Part shown: positions 1-6,149 of the stretch, in pieces
Layout of the letters: each line of letters opens with the position of its first letter
How positions within the stretch are numbered: position 1 is the stretch's first letter
Assembly: GCA_002331255.1 (NCBI GenBank)
Contig: DCZD01000037.1
Span: 1,847 to 10,470 of the forward strand
Direction: 5' to 3'
Length of the DNA stretch: 8,624 nucleotides
DNA from: Acidimicrobiaceae bacterium UBA2093
GTDB lineage: Bacteria; Actinomycetota; Acidimicrobiia; Acidimicrobiales; Ilumatobacteraceae
Position numbers and translations under genes: made by a program
Notes under the pieces: generated by a model
Database searches by the model: none
The model's input: the letters and a program-made list of their open reading frames with translations, nothing else
Told to the model about the DNA's origin: nothing

Positions 1-75
1 ACACTTCGGCAACGCCGACTGTCGGGCAGTCATCCCGCGGTCGCTCACGTTGGGGGCCATCACCATGCCCACTGA
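1..75 (+). CDS. possible C-terminal tail of an upstream gene, His-rich (partial)
   Basis: The frame starting at base 1 is open from the window edge to a TGA at 73-75 and would encode a short tail ending in HVGGHHHAH. It would overlap the ATG of the metal ABC ATPase at 65 by 11 bases, as is common in transporter operons. His-rich termini are known in some zinc and manganese transport proteins, so this could be the end of the cognate permease or binding protein. That is inference: only 24 codons are visible, and a second frame is also open through the edge. Confidence 0.3.
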   Translation, partial: TLRQRRLSGSHPAVAHVGGHHHAH

Positions 76-784
76 CATCATTGTCACCGACAATTTGTCG
101 GTGGGCTACGGCTCGATCGCAGTCGTCGACCACCTAAACCTTCGACTTGCTCCTGGAACTCTCGTCGCTCTGATGGGATCAAACGGTTCAGGAAAGAGCA
201 CGATCTTGAAAACACTTGTCGGCCTCATCAGGCCGGTGAGTGGGTTGGTGACTGTGCTCGGTCATGCGCCTGGCGCATATCCCGCACAGGTCGCCTACGT
301 GCCGCAGCATTCGGCCACGAGCGAGACCCTGCCCCTTCGAGCGCGAGATGTGGTTGCGATGGGTCGTTATGCGCGACTTGGTCTTCTCTCGAGGTTCAAT
401 CGCCATGATCGCAAGGTCGTCGACGACGCGATGCTCACGATGGGTGTTACGTCATTTGCTGACAAACCACTTCAGTCGCTATCGGGCGGTCAATGCCAAC
501 GTGTCCATCTTGCACAGGCGATTGCTCATGAGGCAGACGTGTGGTTTCTCGATGAACCCACAGCGGGCCTTGATGCAGAGGGTCGGGACACGGTGACGGC
601 ATGTGTTGATGCGGCTCGTGAGCGAGGTGCGTGCGTGGTGGTGTCGACGCATGACATCGAGGATGCTCGCATGGCCGACGTCGTCTTGCTGGTGGCAAAG
701 GAGGTCATCGCTCAGGGGTCTCCCAAAGAGGTCCTGACCGACGCCAATTTGCGACGCATGTATGGCTTCACCGGCCAGCACTAG
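65..784 (+). CDS. metal (Mn/Zn/Fe) ABC transporter ATP-binding protein
   Basis: Cytoplasmic ATPase that would drive import of a divalent metal through a partner permease. Numbered from a TTG at base 50, the domain is complete: Walker A GSNGSGKST at 43-51, Q-loop Gln86 (YVPQHS), signature LSGGQ at 144-148, Walker B plus catalytic Glu VWFLDEP at 164-170, and the switch His201 in STHD. The stretch DVVAMGRYARLG followed by LAQAIAHEADVWFLDEPTAG resembles the ZnuC/MntB/TroB branch rather than peptide or sugar importers, and the roughly 240-residue length fits a single-domain ATPase of that branch. I prefer the ATG at 65 (MPTDIIV) because a G-run at 51-55 lies upstream, but TTG 50 is in frame and the frame stays open to the window edge. 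The permease and binding protein are not visible and probably lie upstream. The metal cannot be assigned from sequence. Confidence 0.88.
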   Translation: MPTDIIVTDNLSVGYGSIAVVDHLNLRLAPGTLVALMGSNGSGKSTILKTLVGLIRPVSGLVTVLGHAPGAYPAQVAYVPQHSATSETLPLRARDVVAMGRYARLGLLSRFNRHDRKVVDDAMLTMGVTSFADKPLQSLSGGQCQRVHLAQAIAHEADVWFLDEPTAGLDAEGRDTVTACVDAARERGACVVVSTHDIEDARMADVVLLVAKEVIAQGSPKEVLTDANLRRMYGFTGQH

Positions 785-816
785 CAGTACGCAGGTCTAG
801 TCCATAGCTCTGCAAC

Positions 817-822
817 TAGGCT
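817..822 (+). promoter_or_regulatory. candidate -10 box of a leaderless promoter for rmlA
   Basis: TAGGCT fits the actinobacterial TANNNT -10 pattern. It ends 9 bases before the rmlA ATG, so transcription would begin at or next to the start codon. The only purine-rich stretch upstream (GAAGGG, 823-828) is too close to the ATG to be a good ribosome binding site, which also favours a leaderless message. No convincing -35 is seen about 17 bases further upstream. Confidence 0.45.
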
Positions 823-831
823 GAAGGGCGC

Positions 832-1911
832 ATGAAGGGGCTCATTCTCTCGGGTGGTGCGGGAACGCGTTTGCGCCCGATCACTCACACCAGAGCCAAA
901 CAGCTGGTTCCGATTGCCAACAAGCCCATCCTCTTCTACGGCATCGAAGCCATGGCCGAGGCGGGAATTCGCGAGATCGGCATCATCGTGGGGGACACCC
1001 GCGATGAGATCATGACCGCTGTAGGCGATGGCTCTCAGTTCGGCGTCAAGGTCACGTACATTCCGCAAGACGCACCACTTGGGCTCGCACATTGCGTGCT
1101 GATCGCCCGTGATTTCCTCAAAGACGACGACTTCGTCATGTATCTCGGCGACAACATGCTCGAGCAGAATCTCACTCAGTTCGTGTCGGGCTTCCAAGAA
1201 AAGCGCACCTCGACGAAACCCCCGAGTGCACAGATCTTGCTGTGCGAGGTGGAAGATGCGTCGCACTTCGGAGTCGCAGTGGTGAACAAAGATGGTCATG
1301 TCACCGATCTTGAGGAAAAGCCGAAGAAGCCGCGCTCAAATCTTGCGCTCGTCGGCGTGTACCTCTTCGATAAGTCGATTCATATCGCTGTGTCTTCAAT
1401 CAAGCCCTCTGCGCGTGGCGAGCTTGAGATCACTGATGCGATTCAGTGGTTAGTTGACAACAAACACGTCGTGCATCACGAGGTGCTGGATGGCTGGTGG
1501 ATCGACACCGGCAAGAAAGACCCTTTGCTCGAGTGCAACCGCTTGGTTCTTGATGTCATCGAAGCAGACAACAGGGGAACAGTAGACGACGCTTCCAAAG
1601 TCGAAGGCCGAGTGCGAATCATGGATGGCGCGAAGATCGAGAACTCACGAGTGCGCGGACCAGCCGTCATCGGCCGCAACGCTGTCATCGTAAACAGTTA
1701 CATCGGGCCCTACACCTCGGTGGGTGACGACTGCACCATCGCTGACACCGACATCGAACATTCGGTGGTGTTGTCGCGCAGCAGTATCTCTGGCGCTGGT
1801 CGTTTGGTCGACTCTCTCATCGGGTACGACGTCGCCGTGAAACGGACCGAAGCACTGCCGAAGGCTCATCGTCTCATGTTGGGTGATGACTCCATCGTCG
1901 AGATCGGTTGA
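832..1911 (+). CDS. rmlA: glucose-1-phosphate thymidylyltransferase, long (StrD-type) form
   Basis: Catalyses glucose-1-phosphate + dTTP to dTDP-glucose + PPi, the first step of dTDP-deoxysugar synthesis, in the cytoplasm. The N-terminal nucleotidyltransferase domain (about 1-240) has the signature GGAGTRLRP at 8-16, Lys23 in AKQLVP, the metal-binding Asp107 in YLGDN, EEKPK at 161-165, GELEITDAI at 196-204 and WIDTG at 223-227. Residues from about 250 to 355 carry spaced V/I-G-N/D hexapeptide-like repeats (for example PAVIGRNAVI, SYIGPYTSVGDD), predicting a left-handed beta-helix. At 359 residues it matches the long StrD-like class found in actinobacteria, not the roughly 290-residue enterobacterial RmlA. 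First gene of rmlACBD. Sugar specificity is inferred from these neighbours; a role in another dTDP-sugar pathway is possible. Confidence 0.93.
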   Translation: MKGLILSGGAGTRLRPITHTRAKQLVPIANKPILFYGIEAMAEAGIREIGIIVGDTRDEIMTAVGDGSQFGVKVTYIPQDAPLGLAHCVLIARDFLKDDDFVMYLGDNMLEQNLTQFVSGFQEKRTSTKPPSAQILLCEVEDASHFGVAVVNKDGHVTDLEEKPKKPRSNLALVGVYLFDKSIHIAVSSIKPSARGELEITDAIQWLVDNKHVVHHEVLDGWWIDTGKKDPLLECNRLVLDVIEADNRGTVDDASKVEGRVRIMDGAKIENSRVRGPAVIGRNAVIVNSYIGPYTSVGDDCTIADTDIEHSVVLSRSSISGAGRLVDSLIGYDVAVKRTEALPKAHRLMLGDDSIVEIG

Positions 1912-1944
1912 CCTCGGGTCACACAACACGCAAAAACACGAGCC

Positions 1945-1950
1945 GAGGAG
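1945..1950 (+). promoter_or_regulatory. ribosome binding site deciding the rmlC start
   Basis: GAGGAG lies 7 bases before the GTG at 1958. An in-frame ATG at 1883 lies inside rmlA, has no such site and would add 25 residues unlike the family's N-terminus, so GTG 1958 is preferred. Confidence 0.75.
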
Positions 1951-1957
1951 CAGCACT

Positions 1958-2524
1958 GTGGCAACAATCGAGAAGTCAGACGTCATTGAAGGTGTCTATG
2001 TCGTGACACCCGACATCCACGGCGACGCACGTGGCTTTTTCGTCGAGACCTATCGCCGTGAGTGGTTCCCGAAAGGTCGCGAAATGATCCAGGGAAATCG
2101 AGGAGATCGGCAAGCTGGTGCGGTCGTTGGCTTGCATTATCACTTGCATCAGGCCGACTACTGGTACGTGCCATTCGGATCATGCCGAGTTGTCCTTCAC
2201 GACCTACGCGAAGGCTCACCAAGCGATGGTCAAACTCAGGTCATCGACTTAGGGGCCCGAAGTGATGGCACGCACGACCACCGTGGCGTGTACATCCCAC
2301 CCGGAGTTGCACACGGTTTTTCCGCACTTTCGAACATGACCATCACCTATCTCGTCGATGGGTATTACAACCCGAAAGATGAACTGGGAGTGGCGTGGGA
2401 CGACTCTGCAATTGGTGCTGACTGGGGTGTCGCGAATCCCGTGCTCTCAGGTCGCGACCAAGCCAACCCGTCCCGCGCAGCGATCGCTCCAGAACTTCGA
2501 CCACATTTCGCCCTGAGGACATGA
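1958..2524 (+). CDS. rmlC: RmlC-like dTDP-4-dehydrorhamnose 3,5-epimerase (cupin), atypical active site
   Basis: Predicted to epimerise C3 and C5 of dTDP-4-keto-6-deoxyglucose, between RmlB and RmlD. At 188 residues from GTG 1958 it has the normal family length. Family marks are DARGFFVETYRREWF (23-37), GLHYH with His60 as the expected catalytic base, the PPGVAHGF strand with His119, Tyr131 at the expected catalytic tyrosine, and YYNPKDELGVAWDD (136-149). Two usually conserved residues are changed: the Arg of RGLHYQ is Val57, and the Lys of the QAK segment is Asp67. In their place G54-x5-H60-x-H62-x4-D67-x6-G74, with P114-x-G-x2-H119, reads as a metal-type cupin motif pair. I recall similar sequences in other actinobacteria, so this may be a distinct clade. 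Alternatives are a 3-epimerase only or a ketoisomerase-like enzyme. It ends one base before rmlB. Confidence 0.85.
   Translation: MATIEKSDVIEGVYVVTPDIHGDARGFFVETYRREWFPKGREMIQGNRGDRQAGAVVGLHYHLHQADYWYVPFGSCRVVLHDLREGSPSDGQTQVIDLGARSDGTHDHRGVYIPPGVAHGFSALSNMTITYLVDGYYNPKDELGVAWDDSAIGADWGVANPVLSGRDQANPSRAAIAPELRPHFALRT
2515..2519 (+). promoter_or_regulatory. ribosome binding site of rmlB inside the end of rmlC
   Basis: GAGGA lies 6 bases before the rmlB ATG at 2526 and within the last codons of rmlC. With only one base between stop and start, translational coupling of the two genes is likely. Confidence 0.6.
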
Positions 2525-2525
2525 C

Positions 2526-3485
2526 ATGAAGTACTTCGTTACCGGTGCTGCCGGTTTCATCGGCTCCAACTACGTGCGCCACGTCTTGGCGACCACAGAC
2601 CACCACGTCACGGTGTTCGACGCTCTGACGTATGCGGGCAACATGTCGACGATGAAGGACATGTCCGATGATGCGCGGTTCTCATTCGTGCAAGGAAACA
2701 TCTGTGATCCCGCCGCTGTCGAATCCGCAATGAAGGGCCATGACGTCGTAGTGCACTTCGCTGCAGAGAGTCATGTCGACAGGTCAATTGCGGGATCAGA
2801 TGATTTCATCCTCACAAATTGCTTTGGCACGAACGTCGTCGTCGATACGGCGCGACGTCTCGACGTGCAACGAGTGCTGCACATCGGCACCGACGAGGTG
2901 TACGGATCGGTCGAAGTTGGCTCATCGCTTGAAACCGACCCGCTCGAGCCTCGCTCGCCGTATTCTGCGTCGAAAGCGGGCTCAGACCTTATTGCGTTGT
3001 CGTACTACTCGACGCACAAGACACCGGTTCTCGTCACCCGATGCACTAACAACTTTGGCCCGTATCAATATCCCGAGAAGGCAATTCCACTGTTCGTCAC
3101 GAACCTCATGGATGGGGGCAAGATTCCGCTGTACGGCGACGGGTTGAACGAACGTGATTGGTTGTTTGTCGACGACCACTGCACCGGAATTCAGTTAGTG
3201 CTCGAACAAGGCACGCTCGGTGAGATCTACAACATAGGCGCAGGCAACGAGACCTCAAATCGTGTGCTCGTGGACAAGATTCTCGATGTCATGGGCAAAG
3301 ATGAGTCGAGCGTTCAATACGTGGAAGACCGCAAAGGTCATGACCGTCGATACTCGGTCAATATCGACAAGATCACAAAGCTCGGCTGGAAGAGGAAGCG
3401 CTCGCTTGATGAGGCTCTGCTCGAGACCGTGAAGTGGTACCAGGACAATCGTTGGTGGTGGGAACCGCTCAAGAAGGCCAAGTAG
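2526..3485 (+). CDS. rmlB: dTDP-glucose 4,6-dehydratase
   Basis: NAD-dependent extended SDR that converts dTDP-glucose to dTDP-4-keto-6-deoxyglucose and water. The Rossmann motif GAAGFIG is at 7-13, followed by FDALTYAGN (31-39). ESHVDRSI (81-88), TDEVYG (122-127, the Asp-Glu pair used in water elimination) and Y146-SAS-K150 give the catalytic set. The segment NNFGPYQYPEKAIPLF (175-190) and YGDGLNERDW (203-212) are hallmark RmlB substrate and nucleotide-binding regions. Length 319 is slightly short of the roughly 330-360 of many homologues but contains all motifs, so it looks complete. It lies tightly between rmlC and rmlD. A UDP-sugar dehydratase is less likely given the rml context. Confidence 0.94.
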   Translation: MKYFVTGAAGFIGSNYVRHVLATTDHHVTVFDALTYAGNMSTMKDMSDDARFSFVQGNICDPAAVESAMKGHDVVVHFAAESHVDRSIAGSDDFILTNCFGTNVVVDTARRLDVQRVLHIGTDEVYGSVEVGSSLETDPLEPRSPYSASKAGSDLIALSYYSTHKTPVLVTRCTNNFGPYQYPEKAIPLFVTNLMDGGKIPLYGDGLNERDWLFVDDHCTGIQLVLEQGTLGEIYNIGAGNETSNRVLVDKILDVMGKDESSVQYVEDRKGHDRRYSVNIDKITKLGWKRKRSLDEALLETVKWYQDNRWWWEPLKKAK

Positions 3486-3512
3486 GGCGCCAATCGTGAA
3501 GAGACGGGAATC

Positions 3513-4376
3513 ATGACGCGACTGTTGGTGACCGGTGCCGGTGGGCAGCTCGGCACAGAGCTTGTGGCGGTGGCGCAATCTCGGGGTCTCGAGTGTGTTG
3601 GTGTCACTCATGCAGATCTCGACATCGTCGATGCCGACGCGACTGTGGCAGTGGTGGAATCAGTTCGACCAACACTCATCATTCATGGGGCTGCTTGGAC
3701 CGCAGTGGACAACTGTGAGACCGATCCGGCGAAGGCATTGGCGGTGAATGGTCACGGTTCTGCACATGTCGTAGAGGCGGCTCGTCGAGTTGGGGCTCGT
3801 GTTATCTACGTGTCAACGGACTACGTGTTTGATGGAACCAAACCAAGCCCATATATCGAGTCTGATCCCACAAATCCTGTGTCGTCGTATGGTCGCAGCA
3901 AGTTGACGGGCGAGCACGCCATGTCAGGAGACGACGCAATCGTGCGGATCTCCTGGGTTTGTGGGTATACCGGCGGAAACATGGTGAAGACCATTTTGCG
4001 AATTGCGGAGAATCAGGATCTCTTGTCATTCGTGGACGATCAACACGGCCATCCGACATTTGCTGATGACGCGGCAGCACGCATCGTCGACTTGGCACTC
4101 GCCGACGTGACTGGTATCTGGCATGTCACCAATCAAGGTGCGGTGTCTTGGTTTCAGTTTGCCCGCGAGGTGTTAATTGCCGCTGGGCTCGACCCCGAAA
4201 GAGTTCGACCCATCATGACCGCGGATCTTCAACCTCCTCGTCCAGCGCCGCGACCAGCAAACTCGGTACTTGAGAACAGAGCCATGACGAACGCCGGATG
4301 GGCGCTGCTCGATGACTTTCGAGTGCCACTCAAGCGACTAGTCAACCGACTTTTGTCCGAATCAAACAAGACATGA
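3513..4376 (+). CDS. rmlD: dTDP-4-dehydrorhamnose reductase
   Basis: NAD(P)H-dependent extended SDR that reduces the C4 keto group of the RmlC product, completing dTDP-L-rhamnose. The 287 residues match family length. Visible motifs are GAGGQLG at 8-14 (dinucleotide binding), HGAAWTAVDNCE (58-69), STDYVFDG (101-108), Y126-GRS-K130 (catalytic Tyr/Lys), RISWVCG (145-151) and DDQHGHPT (175-182), all typical of RmlD. The ATG at 3513 is preceded by a purine-rich but weak ribosome binding site (ACGGGA) and lies 27 bases after rmlB, consistent with one operon. If the RmlC product differs from the usual one, the sugar made here would differ too; that is a caveat, not an observation. Confidence 0.93.
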   Translation: MTRLLVTGAGGQLGTELVAVAQSRGLECVGVTHADLDIVDADATVAVVESVRPTLIIHGAAWTAVDNCETDPAKALAVNGHGSAHVVEAARRVGARVIYVSTDYVFDGTKPSPYIESDPTNPVSSYGRSKLTGEHAMSGDDAIVRISWVCGYTGGNMVKTILRIAENQDLLSFVDDQHGHPTFADDAAARIVDLALADVTGIWHVTNQGAVSWFQFAREVLIAAGLDPERVRPIMTADLQPPRPAPRPANSVLENRAMTNAGWALLDDFRVPLKRLVNRLLSESNKT

Positions 4377-4389
4377 CAAGAACATTGAT

Positions 4390-4395
4390 GAGGGG
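4390..4395 (+). promoter_or_regulatory. ribosome binding site of the luciferase-like oxidoreductase gene
   Basis: GAGGGG lies 6 bases before the ATG at 4402. The 25-base gap after rmlD has no hairpin followed by T residues and no clear -10 box, so read-through from the rml operon is the simplest reading. Confidence 0.55.
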
Positions 4396-4401
4396 AACAT
4401 C

Positions 4402-5283
4402 ATGGAAGTAGGACTTGCGATTCCACAGATGGCCCGTGGACTAAATCGCGACAGAGTCATTGGTTGGTGTCAAGCCGCAGAGACTGGTCCATTCTCCAGT
4501 ATCTCGGCCGGTGAACGCATCACGTTTCGAAACCTCGAAGGCATCACACTGTGCGCAGCAGCTGCAGTTGCGACTGAACGTGTCCGAGTCATGACCAACG
4601 TCATCGTCTTGCCGTGGCATGAACCAGCTCTGATCGCCAAGGAACTGGCAACGATTGATGTTATGTCAGGTGGTCGTCTAGATGTAGCTGTTGGTGTGGG
4701 CGGAAGGTGGCAGGACTACGCCGCTCTCAACTCACCATTCGAGAATCGCCATCAACGACTCGACGATGCGGTGGCAGAACTGAAACGCCTGTGGTCTGGT
4801 GGTGCGGCAGCTGACGGCGAGTCGGTGGGGCCAGAGCCGGTGCAAGTTGGTGGCCCCCGTTTCTATGGTTCGGCGATGGGCCCGAAGTCAATGGCTCGTG
4901 TCGCGAAATGGGCGCACGGAGTGAGTGGTTTCACACTGATGGCCGACGTGGCGGAAGCCAAGCGACAGTTCTCGTCCACCGAATCAGCTTGGTTGGCAGC
5001 GGGAAGAAACGACAAGCCACGACACATCACCGGAACGTTCGTGTCGCTTGGTAATAATTCGCGCGACGTCTTGCGTCAGTTTGCGTATGAGTACCTGGAA
5101 GTTTTCTCGCCAGACTTTGCGCGTCAACTCAGTGATTCCATGCGTATCCATGAGAAGTCCGCACTTCGTGACTTGCTAGTTGAGATGAAGGAAGTTGGTT
5201 GCGATGAGTTCATCGTGGTGCCCGCTACTTCTGATCCGGCAATGGCAGATGAGGTGGCTGAAGTCGTTGCGGAGGTGTCATGA
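4402..5283 (+). CDS. luciferase-like (LLM class) flavin/F420-dependent oxidoreductase
   Basis: Member of the bacterial luciferase-like TIM-barrel family, whose actinobacterial branches often use coenzyme F420. The N-terminal strand MEVGLAIPQMARGL, the core HEPALIAKELATIDVMSGGR (73-92), the following LDVAVGVGGRWQDY (93-106) and NRHQRLDDAVAELKRLW (115-131) are diagnostic. A C-terminal strand GCDEFIVVPATSDP (266-279) closes the barrel. Length 293 fits single-domain members. The substrate is unknown and cofactor choice (F420 or FMN) cannot be settled by eye. The stop codon overlaps the next gene's start as ATGA, so this enzyme and the SDR are probably translated together and may act on one substrate in sequence. 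Close spacing to rmlD may be only transcriptional, since rhamnose synthesis needs no such enzyme. Confidence 0.85.
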   Translation: MEVGLAIPQMARGLNRDRVIGWCQAAETGPFSSISAGERITFRNLEGITLCAAAAVATERVRVMTNVIVLPWHEPALIAKELATIDVMSGGRLDVAVGVGGRWQDYAALNSPFENRHQRLDDAVAELKRLWSGGAAADGESVGPEPVQVGGPRFYGSAMGPKSMARVAKWAHGVSGFTLMADVAEAKRQFSSTESAWLAAGRNDKPRHITGTFVSLGNNSRDVLRQFAYEYLEVFSPDFARQLSDSMRIHEKSALRDLLVEMKEVGCDEFIVVPATSDPAMADEVAEVVAEVS

Positions 5284-6077
5284 CCGCGAACAGAAGGCCA
5301 ACTGCACTGGTTACCGGCGCAAGTCGAGGTGTCGGCAAAGGCATTGCCCTCTCTCTGGCCGAGCACGGGTATGACCTCGTTATCACGGCTCGAACGGTGA
5401 CAGAGGGTTCAGGAAGTAGTCCCGAGACGGGTGCACCTCTCGAGGGAAGTCTCGAACGCACTATGCAAGAAGCCAAGGACCGTGGCGCAATGTGTCGATG
5501 TGTCGTCATGGATCTGCTCGACCTTGACTCGTTGGAGCACGTTGCAGGTGAGGCACTCGCTGCTACTGATGGTCGACTAGATGTACTTGTAAACAACGCG
5601 ATCTATGCCGGCCCAGGAAACGACAGGCTCTTTGGTGACATTGATCGCGACGACATCATCAACCGTGTGACCGGTAACTTGACGGCGCAACTTCTCTTCA
5701 CTCAGACAATCTTGAATGCAATGATTCATCAAGATCTCGTGAACGGACTTCGCGGGACCATCATCAACATCACCTCAGGTGCAGGCCAGCACACGCCGCC
5801 AGCCCCAGTGGGGAAGGGTGGATGGCCACTCACCTACGCGGCTACGAAAGCAGGCTTCCATCGCATTGCGGACATGCTGGCGCTCGAATATGGGGCCTCT
5901 GGTATCCGCGCTTGCAACATCAACCCTGGTTTCATCGCCACAGAGCGAGTTCTCGCATCAGAGGCACTCAAGTTTGTGGCCGATCAAGGCGCACCGCCGT
6001 CAGTCGTCGGAGATGCCGTCGTTGGCTTCCTGAACGACCCTTCGATCAAGAACGGTTCCTACCTGCAAGCACAGTGA
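5280..6077 (+). CDS. SDR family NAD(P)-dependent oxidoreductase
   Basis: Classical short-chain dehydrogenase/reductase, 265 residues. The cofactor motif TGASRGVG is at 12-19, NNA at 105-107 (the usual NNAG reads NNAI here), catalytic Ser166 in NITSGAG, and Y186-AAT-K190, followed by NINPGFIATE (213-222). An insert of about 25 residues after the second beta strand (41-65, SGSSPETGAPLEGSLERT) is longer than in minimal SDRs; similar inserts occur in some actinobacterial members. Arg38 after the second strand hints at NADP(H), an inference. The ATG overlaps the stop of the luciferase-like gene by four bases, so the two are coupled. Substrate unknown; lipid, sterol or xenobiotic alcohol/ketone chemistry is typical of such pairs but cannot be shown here. 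Confidence 0.87.
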   Translation: MTANRRPTALVTGASRGVGKGIALSLAEHGYDLVITARTVTEGSGSSPETGAPLEGSLERTMQEAKDRGAMCRCVVMDLLDLDSLEHVAGEALAATDGRLDVLVNNAIYAGPGNDRLFGDIDRDDIINRVTGNLTAQLLFTQTILNAMIHQDLVNGLRGTIINITSGAGQHTPPAPVGKGGWPLTYAATKAGFHRIADMLALEYGASGIRACNINPGFIATERVLASEALKFVADQGAPPSVVGDAVVGFLNDPSIKNGSYLQAQ

Positions 6078-6095
6078 TCGTGCCGCCGTGACCGC

Positions 6096-6124
6096 ATGAC
6101 AGGTCGCAGAGCGGGTGCTACTTT
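6096..6124 (+). promoter_or_regulatory. promoter of the secreted-protein gene
   Basis: ATGACA at 6096-6101 matches the -35 consensus TTGACA at five of six positions. It is followed by a 17-base spacer and TACTTT at 6119-6124, a TANNNT -10. Transcription would start near 6131, giving a short leader that contains the GGAGG site. An ATG at 6096 that could be taken as a start is therefore probably part of the -35 element. Confidence 0.55.
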
Positions 6125-6138
6125 GATGTCGAGTACGT

Positions 6139-6143
6139 GGAGG
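6139..6143 (+). promoter_or_regulatory. strong ribosome binding site deciding the secreted-protein start
   Basis: GGAGG lies 6 bases before the ATG at 6150. The protein then begins directly with a charged n-region (MRK) of a signal peptide, so 6150 is preferred over in-frame ATGs at 6096 and 6126. Confidence 0.75.
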
Positions 6144-6149
6144 TTGGAT

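Noticed and set aside
781..1299. Minus-strand open frame opposite rmlA
   Set aside because: It is fully antisense to well-supported rmlA catalytic motifs and has no ribosome binding site or familiar protein features.
1883..1957. Upstream in-frame ATG giving a longer RmlC
   Set aside because: It starts inside rmlA without a ribosome binding site, and the extra 25 residues do not resemble the family. GTG 1958 has GAGGAG at good spacing.
6090..6105. GACC...GGTC hairpin after the SDR gene as a terminator
   Set aside because: It has a four-base stem with an eight-base loop and no T-run, and it overlaps the proposed -35 element.
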